The position numbers and the translations under genes were made by a program. A stretch of 64,000 nt of DNA from CALROG01 sp943369755 (GTDB taxonomy: Bacteria > Pseudomonadota > Gammaproteobacteria > Burkholderiales > Burkholderiaceae_C), in assembly GCA_943369755.1 (NCBI GenBank), contig CALROG020000012.1, positions 41,540 to 105,539 of the forward strand, written 5' to 3'. Position 1 is the stretch's first letter; every line of letters starts with the position of its first letter. Below, in pieces: positions 34,527 through 42,874 of this stretch. The notes below the pieces were generated by a model, which saw only the letters and a list, made by a program, of their open reading frames with translations, was not told the origin of the DNA and made no database searches.

Positions 34527-35135
34527 ATGAAACGTCGATTTGCTATTAAATCAATAGCGGCTTGCGCAGTGTCGGCAGGGGCTGCAGCGTCTTTGACTGC
34601 CTGTTCAGAGCAGAAAATGCAGTTTCATGGCATCGACATCACCGGTGCCACCTACGCTCGCGACTTTCAGCTCACTGACCACAATGGCCAGCCGCGCAGC
34701 CTGAAAGACTTTGCCGGCAAGGTGGTGGTGCTGTTCTTTGGCTTCACCCAATGCCCCGATGTCTGCCCAACCTCCATGGCCGAGCTGGCTGAGGTCAAGC
34801 GCGCGCTCGGCAAGGACGGCGACAAACTGCAAGGCCTGTTCGTCACGGTCGACCCGCAGCGCGACACGCCCGAGGTGCTCAAGGGCTACATGGGCAACTT
34901 TGACCCGAGCTTTTTGGCCCTGCGCGGCACGCCCGAGCAACTGGCTGCAATGGCCAAGGACTTCAAGGTCTACTACAAAAAAGTCGAGGGCAAGACGCCC
35001 ACCAGCTATAGCATGGACCACTCGGCGGCCAGTTTCATTTTTGACACCCAGGGCCGGGTCCGCCTGTACACCCGCTATGGCAGCGGTGCCCAGGCGCTGG
35101 CTGACGACATCAAGCTGCTGCTCAAATCGGCCTGA
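34527..35135 (+). CDS. SCO1/SenC-family copper chaperone, lipoprotein
   Basis: A 202-residue protein. The copper site is FGFTQCPDVCPTSMAEL with the histidine in SMDHSAASFIFD. It loads copper into CuA of subunit II. The N-terminus is a lipoprotein signal ending LTAC (C26). Residues 6-24 of that signal (AIKSIAACAVSAGAAASLT) are encoded by a diverged copy of the 57-bp dispersed repeat. It is the last gene of the oxidase operon, six bases after ctaB. Confidence 0.92.
   Translation: MKRRFAIKSIAACAVSAGAAASLTACSEQKMQFHGIDITGATYARDFQLTDHNGQPRSLKDFAGKVVVLFFGFTQCPDVCPTSMAELAEVKRALGKDGDKLQGLFVTVDPQRDTPEVLKGYMGNFDPSFLALRGTPEQLAAMAKDFKVYYKKVEGKTPTSYSMDHSAASFIFDTQGRVRLYTRYGSGAQALADDIKLLLKSA
34542..34598 (+). 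repeat. 57-bp dispersed repeat, copy F (encodes SCO signal peptide)
   Basis: Diverged copy: GCTATTAAATCAATAGCGGC, TTGCGCAGT, GGGGCTGCAGC and GTCTTTGAC. It is translated in the same frame as copy E in the DUF547 gene. Confidence 0.72.
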
Positions 35136-35171
35136 CGCGGGTGACACCTGGTTTGGGCGCGACGGGCAGCG

Positions 35172-36905
35172 CTAGAAGTTGAGCGTGCGGATCGACTTGC
35201 GCGGTTCATGGGCCATTGCTGCGGCCTCTTTGGACAGCCATTCCAGGTAGGCCTGTGCGTCTTGTCCGTGGTCGTGCGCCGGGTCGGGCAACAGGGCCAC
35301 CGCCACATGAAACTTGAGGGTGCTGCCCACCGGCAAAATGTCTGAGGGCCGCAGGCCGCGCGCCACCACATGGGTGGCGGCACTGACCGCTGTGGCGGCA
35401 TTGGCCGGGCCTTCGATCAGCAGTGCCAGTTGAGTGTCGCCGACCCGGGCCGCGGTGTCGACATCGCGCGTCACGGCGCGCATGCGCGAGGCACCCAGCA
35501 CCAGCGCGCGCTCGGCAACTTCACGGCCATGCTCCTTGCGAAACCATTCGTGGTTGGACAGATCCACCACCAGCACCGCGCATTGCATGCGAAAGCGCTG
35601 GGAGCGCACCAGCGCATCGTGCAGCCGGATCAGGAACATCCGGTGGTTGGTCAGTCCGGTCAGCGGATCGGTTTGCAGCAGCGCCCCGGCCCGTGCCTGG
35701 GCCTCGCGCCGCTGGGCAGAGCGCCGGCTGATGGCGTACAGCAGCAACGGTGTTTCAATTGCCGCGCCAATGGCCAGTGAATAGGCCGTCCAGAAATTGA
35801 CCGGCAGCACGCCGAAGTTGCGCAAGATCGGGAAGGGCGCGGTCACCATGACCGGCAAGAACCCCAGCGCAATCCAGCGCGCATAGCGGTCGCCCCGGTT
35901 CCAGACCCACCAGATGGTGATGTAGACCAGTACCAGGGTGCCTGCCATGGCGATGGTGCCCAGCAGGAAGCCCGCACGGGTCGGCACCAGCATGTCCACC
36001 AGCGCCACTACAAATGTCAACGCCACCCAGGCCAGAGTCAGCCGGTCCAGGGTGTGCGAGTACTGGCCCGGGTTGGTGACATGGCGCACGAAGTACAGGC
36101 CCACGCTGGCTGCCATGGCCGGCAGGAAGAACGACGCGGCGTTGGTCCACCAGGGGGTGCCGTTCCAAAGGTACTGGCCGGCCAGCCCCATATACGAAAG
36201 CTGCGCTACAGCGAGTGCGCCGACGTACCCGGCATAGGCCAAAAAGCTGCTTTCGCGGTAGGCCAGTGCATTGGCCAACGCCATGACCATCACCAGCATG
36301 GCCAACCCGAAGTAGGTGCCCAGAAACATGTGCTCCAGCTCGCGTTGGGCCAGCAGAGCCGGGTGGCTGTAGATGCGCAAAGGCGCCGAAAACGCTACCC
36401 GCGCATGCTCAATGCGCACCAGGTAGTGCACTGGCTTGTAGGTCTCGGTACTCAGCGCAAACACCGGCAGCCGGTCTGGAAGCGGCCAGTCGCGGATGGC
36501 GATCGAGTCGCCGGCGTCCTGGCGAACCCACTGCCCGCTCGGGCTGCGGTAGTACAGGCTGACCCGGTCGACGCCGGGCAGGCCGACTTCCAGCAGCCAG
36601 CGAAAGGCGTTGTCTTGCGACTGCGCATCAAAGCTGAGCCACAGCGCTTTTTCGTGAATGGCATGCAAGGCCCCGTCATGGCGTAGCTGAAACGGGCCGT
36701 CGGCATTGGCGGCCAGCAATTCAACTTGGTCGACGCTGGCCTGGCCGTCTTCGTCCAGCCAGTAGCGGCTCAACCCCGCCAGCGCCAGCTCGCTGGTTTG
36801 CGCATTGAGCATGACGCTGCGCGCCTCGGGCGCGGCCTGCGCCAGCGCGGAACCCGCCAGCATCAAGGCAAGCCAGGCGACAACGGGATACAACAGCCGG
36901 TGCAT
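35172..36905 (-). CDS. 7TM-DISM receptor with degenerate GGDEF domain (paralogue 1)
   Basis: A 577-residue membrane protein: signal peptide, periplasmic DISM extracellular domain (about residues 30-180), seven helices (about 190-395) and a C-terminal GGDEF-fold domain beginning TDPLTGLTNHRMFLIRLHDA. The catalytic loop reads ARVGDTQLALLIEG where active diguanylate cyclases have R-GGDEF, so it is probably catalytically dead and signals by binding. A close paralogue lies directly upstream at 36954-38657. Confidence 0.83.
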   Translation of the reverse strand: MHRLLYPVVAWLALMLAGSALAQAAPEARSVMLNAQTSELALAGLSRYWLDEDGQASVDQVELLAANADGPFQLRHDGALHAIHEKALWLSFDAQSQDNAFRWLLEVGLPGVDRVSLYYRSPSGQWVRQDAGDSIAIRDWPLPDRLPVFALSTETYKPVHYLVRIEHARVAFSAPLRIYSHPALLAQRELEHMFLGTYFGLAMLVMVMALANALAYRESSFLAYAGYVGALAVAQLSYMGLAGQYLWNGTPWWTNAASFFLPAMAASVGLYFVRHVTNPGQYSHTLDRLTLAWVALTFVVALVDMLVPTRAGFLLGTIAMAGTLVLVYITIWWVWNRGDRYARWIALGFLPVMVTAPFPILRNFGVLPVNFWTAYSLAIGAAIETPLLLYAISRRSAQRREAQARAGALLQTDPLTGLTNHRMFLIRLHDALVRSQRFRMQCAVLVVDLSNHEWFRKEHGREVAERALVLGASRMRAVTRDVDTAARVGDTQLALLIEGPANAATAVSAATHVVARGLRPSDILPVGSTLKFHVAVALLPDPAHDHGQDAQAYLEWLSKEAAAMAHEPRKSIRTLNF

Positions 36906-36953
36906 GGGCTCATTGTGCCCGCACGACGGGCCGCTGAACAGCGCCTGTGCGGC

Positions 36954-38657
36954 TCAGAAGTTCGCGGCGCGGATCGACTTGCGCGCGTCTTGCGCCATCT
37001 CATTGACCATGCCCAGCAACCAGTGCAGGCTGTTGTCGGCCGTGTGCTGTTGGTCGGGCAGCATGGCGATTGCCACATGAAATTTGAGCAAAGTACCGCC
37101 GGGCAGAACGTCAGACTCACGCAGGCCCGCCGCCACCACGCGGGTGGCCACCGACTGCGCCGCCACATCAGATGTGGGACCCTCCAACACCAGCGCAAAG
37201 TGCTGGTCGCCCACCCGTGCCGCCAGGTCCACATCGGTGATGGCGCGGCGCAGTCGCGAGGCGGCAAGTACCAACGCCCGGTCGCCGGTGTCGCGGCCGT
37301 GTTGGGCCACGATGGCATCGTGGTTGGCCATTCGCACCACCAGCAATGCACAGCGATGCGACTGGCCGCGTGCACGCGCCATCGCAGCTTCGAGCCGTAG
37401 CAGCAGGGATTGGGTGTGGGCCAGGCCAGTCAGGGCATCGGTGCGCGTCAGCGCGGAGGTCCGCACCTGGGCTTCGCGGCGGCGGGTGCCGCGCAGGCTC
37501 AGCGCATAAAACAGAATCGGCATTTCCAGGGCTGCGCCAATGGACAGGCCGTAGCGCGTCAAGGCGCTCGTGGGGATCAGGTTAAGCCCGCGTGCCAGGG
37601 GGAACAATGCCATCACCAACACCGGCAGGAAGCCCAGCGCGATGAGCTTGATGGACGGGTCGTCTCCCTGTGTCCAGACCAGGGCAATCAGCGTCACGAT
37701 CAAGGCCAGGGCGAACAGCGTCAGCAGCATCAGCGCTGCAAAGCTGGCGCGCGACTGAATCGCGGTGTCCAGTGCCACGGTTCCCAGCAGCGCCACAATC
37801 ATGAACCTGACCAGCAAGTCCAGGCGTCGCGAGAAGCGCGCCGGTTCTGTGACCATTCGAACGAACCACAGTCCCGCCGCCGACGCGATGCCGGGCAGGA
37901 AAAAGGTGGCGTTGGCATTCCAGGCGAGCCAGGGGTCCCAGACATGTTGGGCACCAACACCCAGGTACGCCAATTGCGCCACACCCAGCGCCGCCACGTA
38001 GGCGGCATAGGCGGCGAAGGTGCGGTCCCGAAACGCCAGTGCGTTGGCGGCGGCCACTATGGCGATCAGCGCCGCCAGTCCGAAGTAGGCACCCAGCAAA
38101 AATTGTTCGCGCTCACGTGACGCGGTCAGCGTGGGGTGGTTGGCAATCACGATAGGGGCGGCGAAGTTCACCCGCGCATGCTCGATGCGCAGCCAATAGC
38201 GCGCCACATCGCGGCCCTCAGAGGCCTGCAGTTCAAAGGTGGGAAAGCGCCCGGGCAGGGGCCAATGCGACACCGCCCGGCTGTCGCCAGCTTCCTGGGT
38301 TACCCAGCGCCCGTCAGGCCCGCGATAAAACAGCTGCACCCGATCCAGACCCGAAGAGCCGAGCTCCAAAAACCAGTGAGCGTCGTCGTCGACGGTCACG
38401 TCAAAACGCAACCACAGGGCCTTGCCATCAATGTTGTACTGGCGGCGCGCCTCGCGCAGGGCCCACGGCAGGCCGGCACCGATCTCGATTTGCTCGATCG
38501 TCGCTTTGCCAGTGGGGTCGATCCAGAACTCGCTGCGCCCGTCCAGCGAAACCAGGGGCGTTGCGGGCGTGAGCGCTATCGGTGCCAGCTGGGCCAGGGC
38601 AAAACTGCTACCCAGCAGCCAGAGCAGCCCTGCGCACAGTAGTTTTTTGAGTATCAC
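36954..38657 (-). CDS. 7TM-DISM receptor with degenerate GGDEF domain (paralogue 2)
   Basis: A 567-residue paralogue of the next gene with the same layout: DISM ectodomain, seven helices, GGDEF-like domain with TDALTGLAHTQSLLLRLEAA. Its loop is ARVGDQHFALVLEG, again lacking GGDEF. The GTG start encodes MILKKLLCAGLLWLLG. Shared blocks such as LPGVDRVSLYYR against SSGLDRVQLFYR show a tandem duplication. The ligand is unknown. Confidence 0.82.
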   Translation of the reverse strand: MILKKLLCAGLLWLLGSSFALAQLAPIALTPATPLVSLDGRSEFWIDPTGKATIEQIEIGAGLPWALREARRQYNIDGKALWLRFDVTVDDDAHWFLELGSSGLDRVQLFYRGPDGRWVTQEAGDSRAVSHWPLPGRFPTFELQASEGRDVARYWLRIEHARVNFAAPIVIANHPTLTASREREQFLLGAYFGLAALIAIVAAANALAFRDRTFAAYAAYVAALGVAQLAYLGVGAQHVWDPWLAWNANATFFLPGIASAAGLWFVRMVTEPARFSRRLDLLVRFMIVALLGTVALDTAIQSRASFAALMLLTLFALALIVTLIALVWTQGDDPSIKLIALGFLPVLVMALFPLARGLNLIPTSALTRYGLSIGAALEMPILFYALSLRGTRRREAQVRTSALTRTDALTGLAHTQSLLLRLEAAMARARGQSHRCALLVVRMANHDAIVAQHGRDTGDRALVLAASRLRRAITDVDLAARVGDQHFALVLEGPTSDVAAQSVATRVVAAGLRESDVLPGGTLLKFHVAIAMLPDQQHTADNSLHWLLGMVNEMAQDARKSIRAANF

Positions 38658-38672
38658 CCGGGTGATTGTTGC

Positions 38673-38699
38673 AAAAAAAAGCCCGGAATGGCCGGGCTT
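38673..38699 (-). terminator. Rho-independent terminator of rpoH
   Basis: On the minus strand AAGCCCGG pairs with CCGGGCTT around five bases and is followed by eight T residues, 26 bases after the rpoH stop. It separates rpoH from the DISM genes. Confidence 0.85.
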
Positions 38700-38724
38700 G
38701 GGGTGCTGAGCTTGAAATGCCCGG

Positions 38725-39657
38725 TTATGCGTAGGCGGCTAGTGCTTTTTTCATCTTCTTCATGGCAGCCACTTCAATCTGGCGGATACGCTCGGCACTG
38801 ACGCTGTATTCGGCCGCCAGGTCGTGCAGGGTAAGCCCACCGGAGCCGTCGTCGTTGACCTTCAGCCAGCGCTCTTCCACGATGCGGCGGCTGCGCGGGT
38901 CCAGCGCCTCCAGCGCGGTGGCAATGCCGTCAGTGGCCAGCCGGTCGCGCTGGTGTGACTCCATCATGGCGGTGGGCTCATGGCGTGCGTCGGCCAGGTA
39001 GGCAATCGGGCCGTAGGCCTCTTCACCGTCGTCGCCCGCAGACGGGTCCAGCATCACGTCGCCGCCCGACATGCGGGTTTCCATCTCGACGACTTCTTCG
39101 CGCTTGACGTTCAGCTCCTTGGCCATCACGTTGATCTGGCTGTCGGTCAGGGTGTCGCGGTGGGTTTGAACGTCGGCGTCGTCCTTGAAGCCCTGCTTCA
39201 TTGAGCGCAGGTTGAAAAACAGCTTGCGCTGGGCTTTGGTGGTGGCCACCTTGACCATGCGCCAGTTTTTCAGGATGTACTCATGGATTTCAGCCTTGAT
39301 CCAGTGCAGCGCATAGCTCACCAGGCGCACGCCCTGGTCGGGGTCAAAGCGTTTCACGGCCTTCATCAGGCCGATGTTGCCCTCTTGAATCAGGTCGCCG
39401 TGGGGCAGGCCGTAGCCCAGGTATTTGCGCGACACCGACACCACCAGGCGCAGGTGCGACAGCACCAGCTTTCCGGCGGATTCAATGTCGTTGCTGTCCT
39501 TGAGTTTGCGCGCGAAGGCCTGCTCTTCTTCGAGCGTGAGCATCGGCAGCCGGTTCACGGCCGAGATGTAGGCGTCCAGGTTGCCCAGCGGCGGTACCAC
39601 CGACCACGGGTTGGCAACAGTCAGCGCGGCGGCGGAAGATCCAGTTTGAATAGTCAT
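38725..39657 (-). CDS. rpoH: RNA polymerase sigma factor RpoH (sigma-32)
   Basis: A 310-residue heat-shock sigma factor. Region 2 shows LVLSHLRLVVSVSRKYLGYG and GDLIQEGNIGLMKAVKRFDP; the RpoH box region is TKAQRKLFFNLRSMKQGF; region 4 ends DLAAEYSVSAERIRQIEVAA. AAGGACC precedes ATG 39657. Upstream are a good sigma-70 promoter and a CIRCE operator, so both HrcA and sigma-70 appear to control it. Confidence 0.95.
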   Translation of the reverse strand: MTIQTGSSAAALTVANPWSVVPPLGNLDAYISAVNRLPMLTLEEEQAFARKLKDSNDIESAGKLVLSHLRLVVSVSRKYLGYGLPHGDLIQEGNIGLMKAVKRFDPDQGVRLVSYALHWIKAEIHEYILKNWRMVKVATTKAQRKLFFNLRSMKQGFKDDADVQTHRDTLTDSQINVMAKELNVKREEVVEMETRMSGGDVMLDPSAGDDGEEAYGPIAYLADARHEPTAMMESHQRDRLATDGIATALEALDPRSRRIVEERWLKVNDDGSGGLTLHDLAAEYSVSAERIRQIEVAAMKKMKKALAAYA

Positions 39658-39689
39658 ACCAGAGGTCCTTTATTCATATAGGAAGTAGT

Positions 39690-39716
39690 TTAGCACTCTA
39701 TTGGAGCGAGTGCCAA
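39690..39716. promoter_or_regulatory. CIRCE operator (HrcA site) upstream of rpoH
   Basis: TTAGCACTC-N9-GAGTGCCAA differs from the CIRCE consensus TTAGCACTC-N9-GAGTGCTAA at one base. It overlaps the -10 region and spacer of the rpoH promoter, 33 bases before the start codon, as expected for repression by HrcA. Confidence 0.85.
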
Positions 39717-39723
39717 ATAGCAA
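39695..39723 (-). promoter_or_regulatory. Sigma-70 promoter of rpoH
   Basis: On the minus strand TTGCTA (39723-39718) and TAGAGT (39700-39695) are separated by exactly 17 bases. The -10 lies inside one arm of the CIRCE element. Confidence 0.6.
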
Positions 39724-39815
39724 GTTCCCGGGTTAGCGGGTCCAATGTCTTAAGGGTAAGCCCCGAGTCTTAGGCCGGCATGAGCGTGATTTCTGAATTC
39801 GATGTAAGCGAACAC

Positions 39816-40574
39816 TCACGGTTTTGGCGAAATAACTTCGTGTGTTAACAACACCTCTCCCAGATACGCCAGGCTAGCGCCCCCGATGTTGTCGGAGTCC
39901 GCGCCGATGACGATGGCCACCAGCGGCGGCACGGTGGCGCTTTCCTGGCCAAAGACCAGCCTGAAGTCTGCCGCCAGGTCGCGCTGATGGTTGTGCCAGC
40001 GGCCCAGGCTGGCGCTGCCGCTGTCCAGCACGATGAAGCGCACCCGCTTGGTGTAGGCGTTAGCCAGCACTGTGCCCGCGGGCAGGGTGGCGTCCCACAC
40101 GTAGCAAAGCGTGGCAGCCGGCAGTGGCTCGGCGCTGCGTGCACGGGCCAGGCGCATCAGGTTGCGTTCAACAAAGCCCAGAGCGTCCAGTGGCAAGTCG
40201 AACATGGCGCACAGCTTCAGTGGCGCGTCGTCGCCTTCCTTGCGGCGCAGGTCGGCACCGGCCACGGCTTGGTCGATGCGCCAGCGCCAGCGCAGTACGC
40301 CGGGCGCTGCGCCGACCGGGTGGTTGAGCGTCCCGTAGCTGGCTGCGCTGCGCACGCGCAGCACGCGGCTGCCGTCCAGGTCCAGCAGATCAAACTGCGC
40401 CAGCGCAACCTTGCCGCCGGGCAGGCCGATTGCACGCCAGGGCGGCGGCGGCGCGGCACCGTTGCCCCAGGGCGTGAGGCGCGCCGGCGTCTCGGCGCTG
40501 ACGCCGCCGCCCATTAGCGCGGCGGCCAAGGCGGCCAGGCGCAGCCAGTTCAAGCAGTGCCGGGTGCAACGCAT
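39816..40574 (-). CDS. DUF3047 protein, exported, linked to the selenium genes
   Basis: About 252 residues with a signal peptide (LRLAALAAALMGGGVSA). The DUF3047 core includes GVLRWRWRIDQAVAGADLRR, DDAPLKLCAMFD, LCYVWDATLPAGTVLANAYT and VGADSDNIGG-like VIGADSDNIGGASLAYLGEV. ATG 40574 is used; an in-frame GTG at 40586 lies two bases after the senC stop. It is the third gene of the minus-strand run senB-senC-DUF3047. No function is established for the family; co-transcription with selenium genes is inferred. Confidence 0.75.
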   Translation of the reverse strand: MRCTRHCLNWLRLAALAAALMGGGVSAETPARLTPWGNGAAPPPPWRAIGLPGGKVALAQFDLLDLDGSRVLRVRSAASYGTLNHPVGAAPGVLRWRWRIDQAVAGADLRRKEGDDAPLKLCAMFDLPLDALGFVERNLMRLARARSAEPLPAATLCYVWDATLPAGTVLANAYTKRVRFIVLDSGSASLGRWHNHQRDLAADFRLVFGQESATVPPLVAIVIGADSDNIGGASLAYLGEVLLTHEVISPKP

Positions 40575-40588
40575 GGAGGTTGGCACTT

Positions 40589-42874
40589 TCAGGCGCGCAG
40601 CAGCACCGGCTCTAGCGCATCGCCCTGCGCCACGATGCGGCCGATCACGGCCGTGTGCGGGTAGCCCGCTTCGCGCAGCGCGGCCAAGCAGGCATCGGCC
40701 TGGCTTGCCGGTACGCTGGCCAGCAGGCCTCCGGCGGTTTGCGGGTCAAACAGCAAGGCGTAGCGGGGGTGATTCACAAACTCCGCCTGGTTGCGCAGCG
40801 CCCGGCGCAGCCGCACATTGGCCGGCGCCAGCGAGCTGGTAATGCCCGCCGCCACGCATTCTTCGGCCCCTGCCAGCAACGGCAGGGCCGACAGCACCAG
40901 CTCGGCGTCCACGCCAGAGGGTTTGGTCATTTCCACCAGATGGCCCAGCAGGCCAAAGCCGGTCAGGTCGGTGCAGGCGGTGGCACCGTGGGCCTGCAGC
41001 ACCTGCGCCCCGCGCTGATTGGACAGCACCATTGAATCCAGCGCGGCGGCAATCCAGCGGCCCTTGGCGGCGTGGCGCATATGGGCCGCGAACAAGGTGC
41101 CGGTGCCAAAGGGTTTGGTCAGCAGCAGCATGTCACCGGGCTGCATGCCACCTTTGCGCAGCACCGTGCCCAGGTCGTCGTCGATCAGGCCATTCACTGC
41201 AAAGCCCAGCGCAAGCTCTTTGCCTTCGCCCGTATGGCCGCCCACCAGCGCGCAGTTGGCCGCGTTCAACACCTCAATCGCCCCGGTCATCATCTGGAAC
41301 AGCAGGTCCTCCACCTTGGCCTCCAGGCCGGGCGGCACGGTGACCACCGCGGTGGCCGATTGGGGCTCGCCGCCCATGGCAAACACGTCACCCAGCGCAT
41401 GGTTGGCGGCAACCTTGCCAAACAGGTACGGGTCGTCAATGAAGGCGCGGAAAAAGTCCACCGTGTGCACCATGGCCTTGCCCGGCGGCACCCGCACCAC
41501 AGCGGCGTCGTCGGGCGAATGAAGCCCTATCACCACGTCGTCGCGCTCTACCGGGTGCAACGCCCCTAAAGCGCGCGACAGCACGGTCGCGCCGACTTTG
41601 GCACCGCAACCGCCGCAACGCATGGCAATGGCCGAAATGGCTTGCTGTGACTCCTCAGCAGTCAATGCCAGCTGCGGCGCGGACGGCGCTGCGGGCTGCG
41701 CCTGCATCGGCGGGAACTCGCTGAAGCGCTGCATGAAGCGCCGGTCGATCCAGTCTTTCCAGCGCCACAGCCAGTCGCCCGCGAAACCTATGCCGCCGCG
41801 TGAGGCCACGGCGTGCTGGTCGCCGGTGCTGATCAACGCCAGCCACTTGGTTTGCGGGTGCCAGGCCTTGAGCGCTTCACCGCGGCTGGCGCGGCGCAGG
41901 TTGTCGGCCAGTGGGCGGCCCATGCGAACCGCAAACACACCGGCCTTCTCCAGTGGGCGGGGCTCGAACGCGACGATGTCGCCAGCCGCAAATATGCGTG
42001 GATCAGAGACGCTTTGCAGTTGCGCGTTGACGCGCAGAAAGCCGTCGTCGTCGCAGGCCAGGCCAGTTTCTTTCAGCCAGGCCGGGCCACCTGCCTGGGT
42101 CACCCACATGATCTCGTCGGCCTTGTGCTGCTGGCCACCCGCAGTGACCAGCTGGCCCGGCGAGACTGCGCTGACGGCAGCACCACGGTGTAGCACCACA
42201 CCGCGCTTTTGCAGCACCTTGGTGAAGTGGCCGCGCACCCAGGCGTTGTGGGTCGGCATGAGCTCAGCGTCCTTGGTGAACAGGTGAAACTGCAGCGCGT
42301 CCGGGTTGCGCCCCAGGGCGCGCAACTCGTTGCGCAAGCGGTGCTGCATGGCCAGCGTAAGTTCCACACCGCCAGCCCCGCCGCCCACCACGGCAATGGT
42401 CAAAGGCCCAGAGATCGCAGGGTGGCGCACGCGCTCCAGCAGCGCCAGCCAGCGGTCGTTGAACTGCTGGATCGGCTTGACCGGCACCGCGTGCGCGCTG
42501 GCACCCGGTACCCGGCCCATTTGAGGCGTGGAGCCGATGTTGATAGCGCACAGGTCGTAGGGAACGGCGGGCCGGTTGCGGCAAAGCACCTTGCCGGCGG
42601 CGCGATCAATGCCCACCACTTCGTCACGGTAAAAACGCGCGCCTGCAAATGCGGCCAGGCGCGGCAAGTCAATGTGCACTTCGTCAAAACTGTAGTGGCC
42701 AGCGATGTAGCCCGGCAGCATGCCGGAATAGGGCGTGTCAACCGTATTGCAAATCACCGTCAGCCGCAGGCCGGGTTCGGGCTTCATGGCAAAGCGGCGC
42801 AGCACGCCCACGTGGCTGTGGCCACCGCCAATCAGCACAATGTCGCGCAGCACGGGTTGGTCAGACGATTGCAT
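40589..42874 (-). CDS. senC: Pyridine nucleotide-disulfide oxidoreductase fused to selenophosphate synthetase (SelD/SenC)
   Basis: A 761-residue fusion. Residues 1 to about 380 are an NDH-like FAD/NAD(P) oxidoreductase: dinucleotide motifs IVLIGGGHSHVGVL and IAVVGGGAGGVEL, and a FAD-binding DPRIFAAGDIVAF. Residues from about 415 on are SelD: CGGCGAKV supplies catalytic Cys423 and Lys426, with DDAAVVRVPPGKAMVHTVDF and GGHTGEGKELALGF for ATP and Mg. SelD makes selenophosphate from selenide and ATP. It abuts senB with no gap, which points to selenoneine synthesis, although it may also serve selenocysteine or selenouridine. The role of the redox half is unproven. Confidence 0.9.
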   Translation of the reverse strand: MQSSDQPVLRDIVLIGGGHSHVGVLRRFAMKPEPGLRLTVICNTVDTPYSGMLPGYIAGHYSFDEVHIDLPRLAAFAGARFYRDEVVGIDRAAGKVLCRNRPAVPYDLCAINIGSTPQMGRVPGASAHAVPVKPIQQFNDRWLALLERVRHPAISGPLTIAVVGGGAGGVELTLAMQHRLRNELRALGRNPDALQFHLFTKDAELMPTHNAWVRGHFTKVLQKRGVVLHRGAAVSAVSPGQLVTAGGQQHKADEIMWVTQAGGPAWLKETGLACDDDGFLRVNAQLQSVSDPRIFAAGDIVAFEPRPLEKAGVFAVRMGRPLADNLRRASRGEALKAWHPQTKWLALISTGDQHAVASRGGIGFAGDWLWRWKDWIDRRFMQRFSEFPPMQAQPAAPSAPQLALTAEESQQAISAIAMRCGGCGAKVGATVLSRALGALHPVERDDVVIGLHSPDDAAVVRVPPGKAMVHTVDFFRAFIDDPYLFGKVAANHALGDVFAMGGEPQSATAVVTVPPGLEAKVEDLLFQMMTGAIEVLNAANCALVGGHTGEGKELALGFAVNGLIDDDLGTVLRKGGMQPGDMLLLTKPFGTGTLFAAHMRHAAKGRWIAAALDSMVLSNQRGAQVLQAHGATACTDLTGFGLLGHLVEMTKPSGVDAELVLSALPLLAGAEECVAAGITSSLAPANVRLRRALRNQAEFVNHPRYALLFDPQTAGGLLASVPASQADACLAALREAGYPHTAVIGRIVAQGDALEPVLLRA

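Noticed and set aside
35172..38657. Active diguanylate cyclases
   Set aside because: The GGDEF signature is missing in both proteins.
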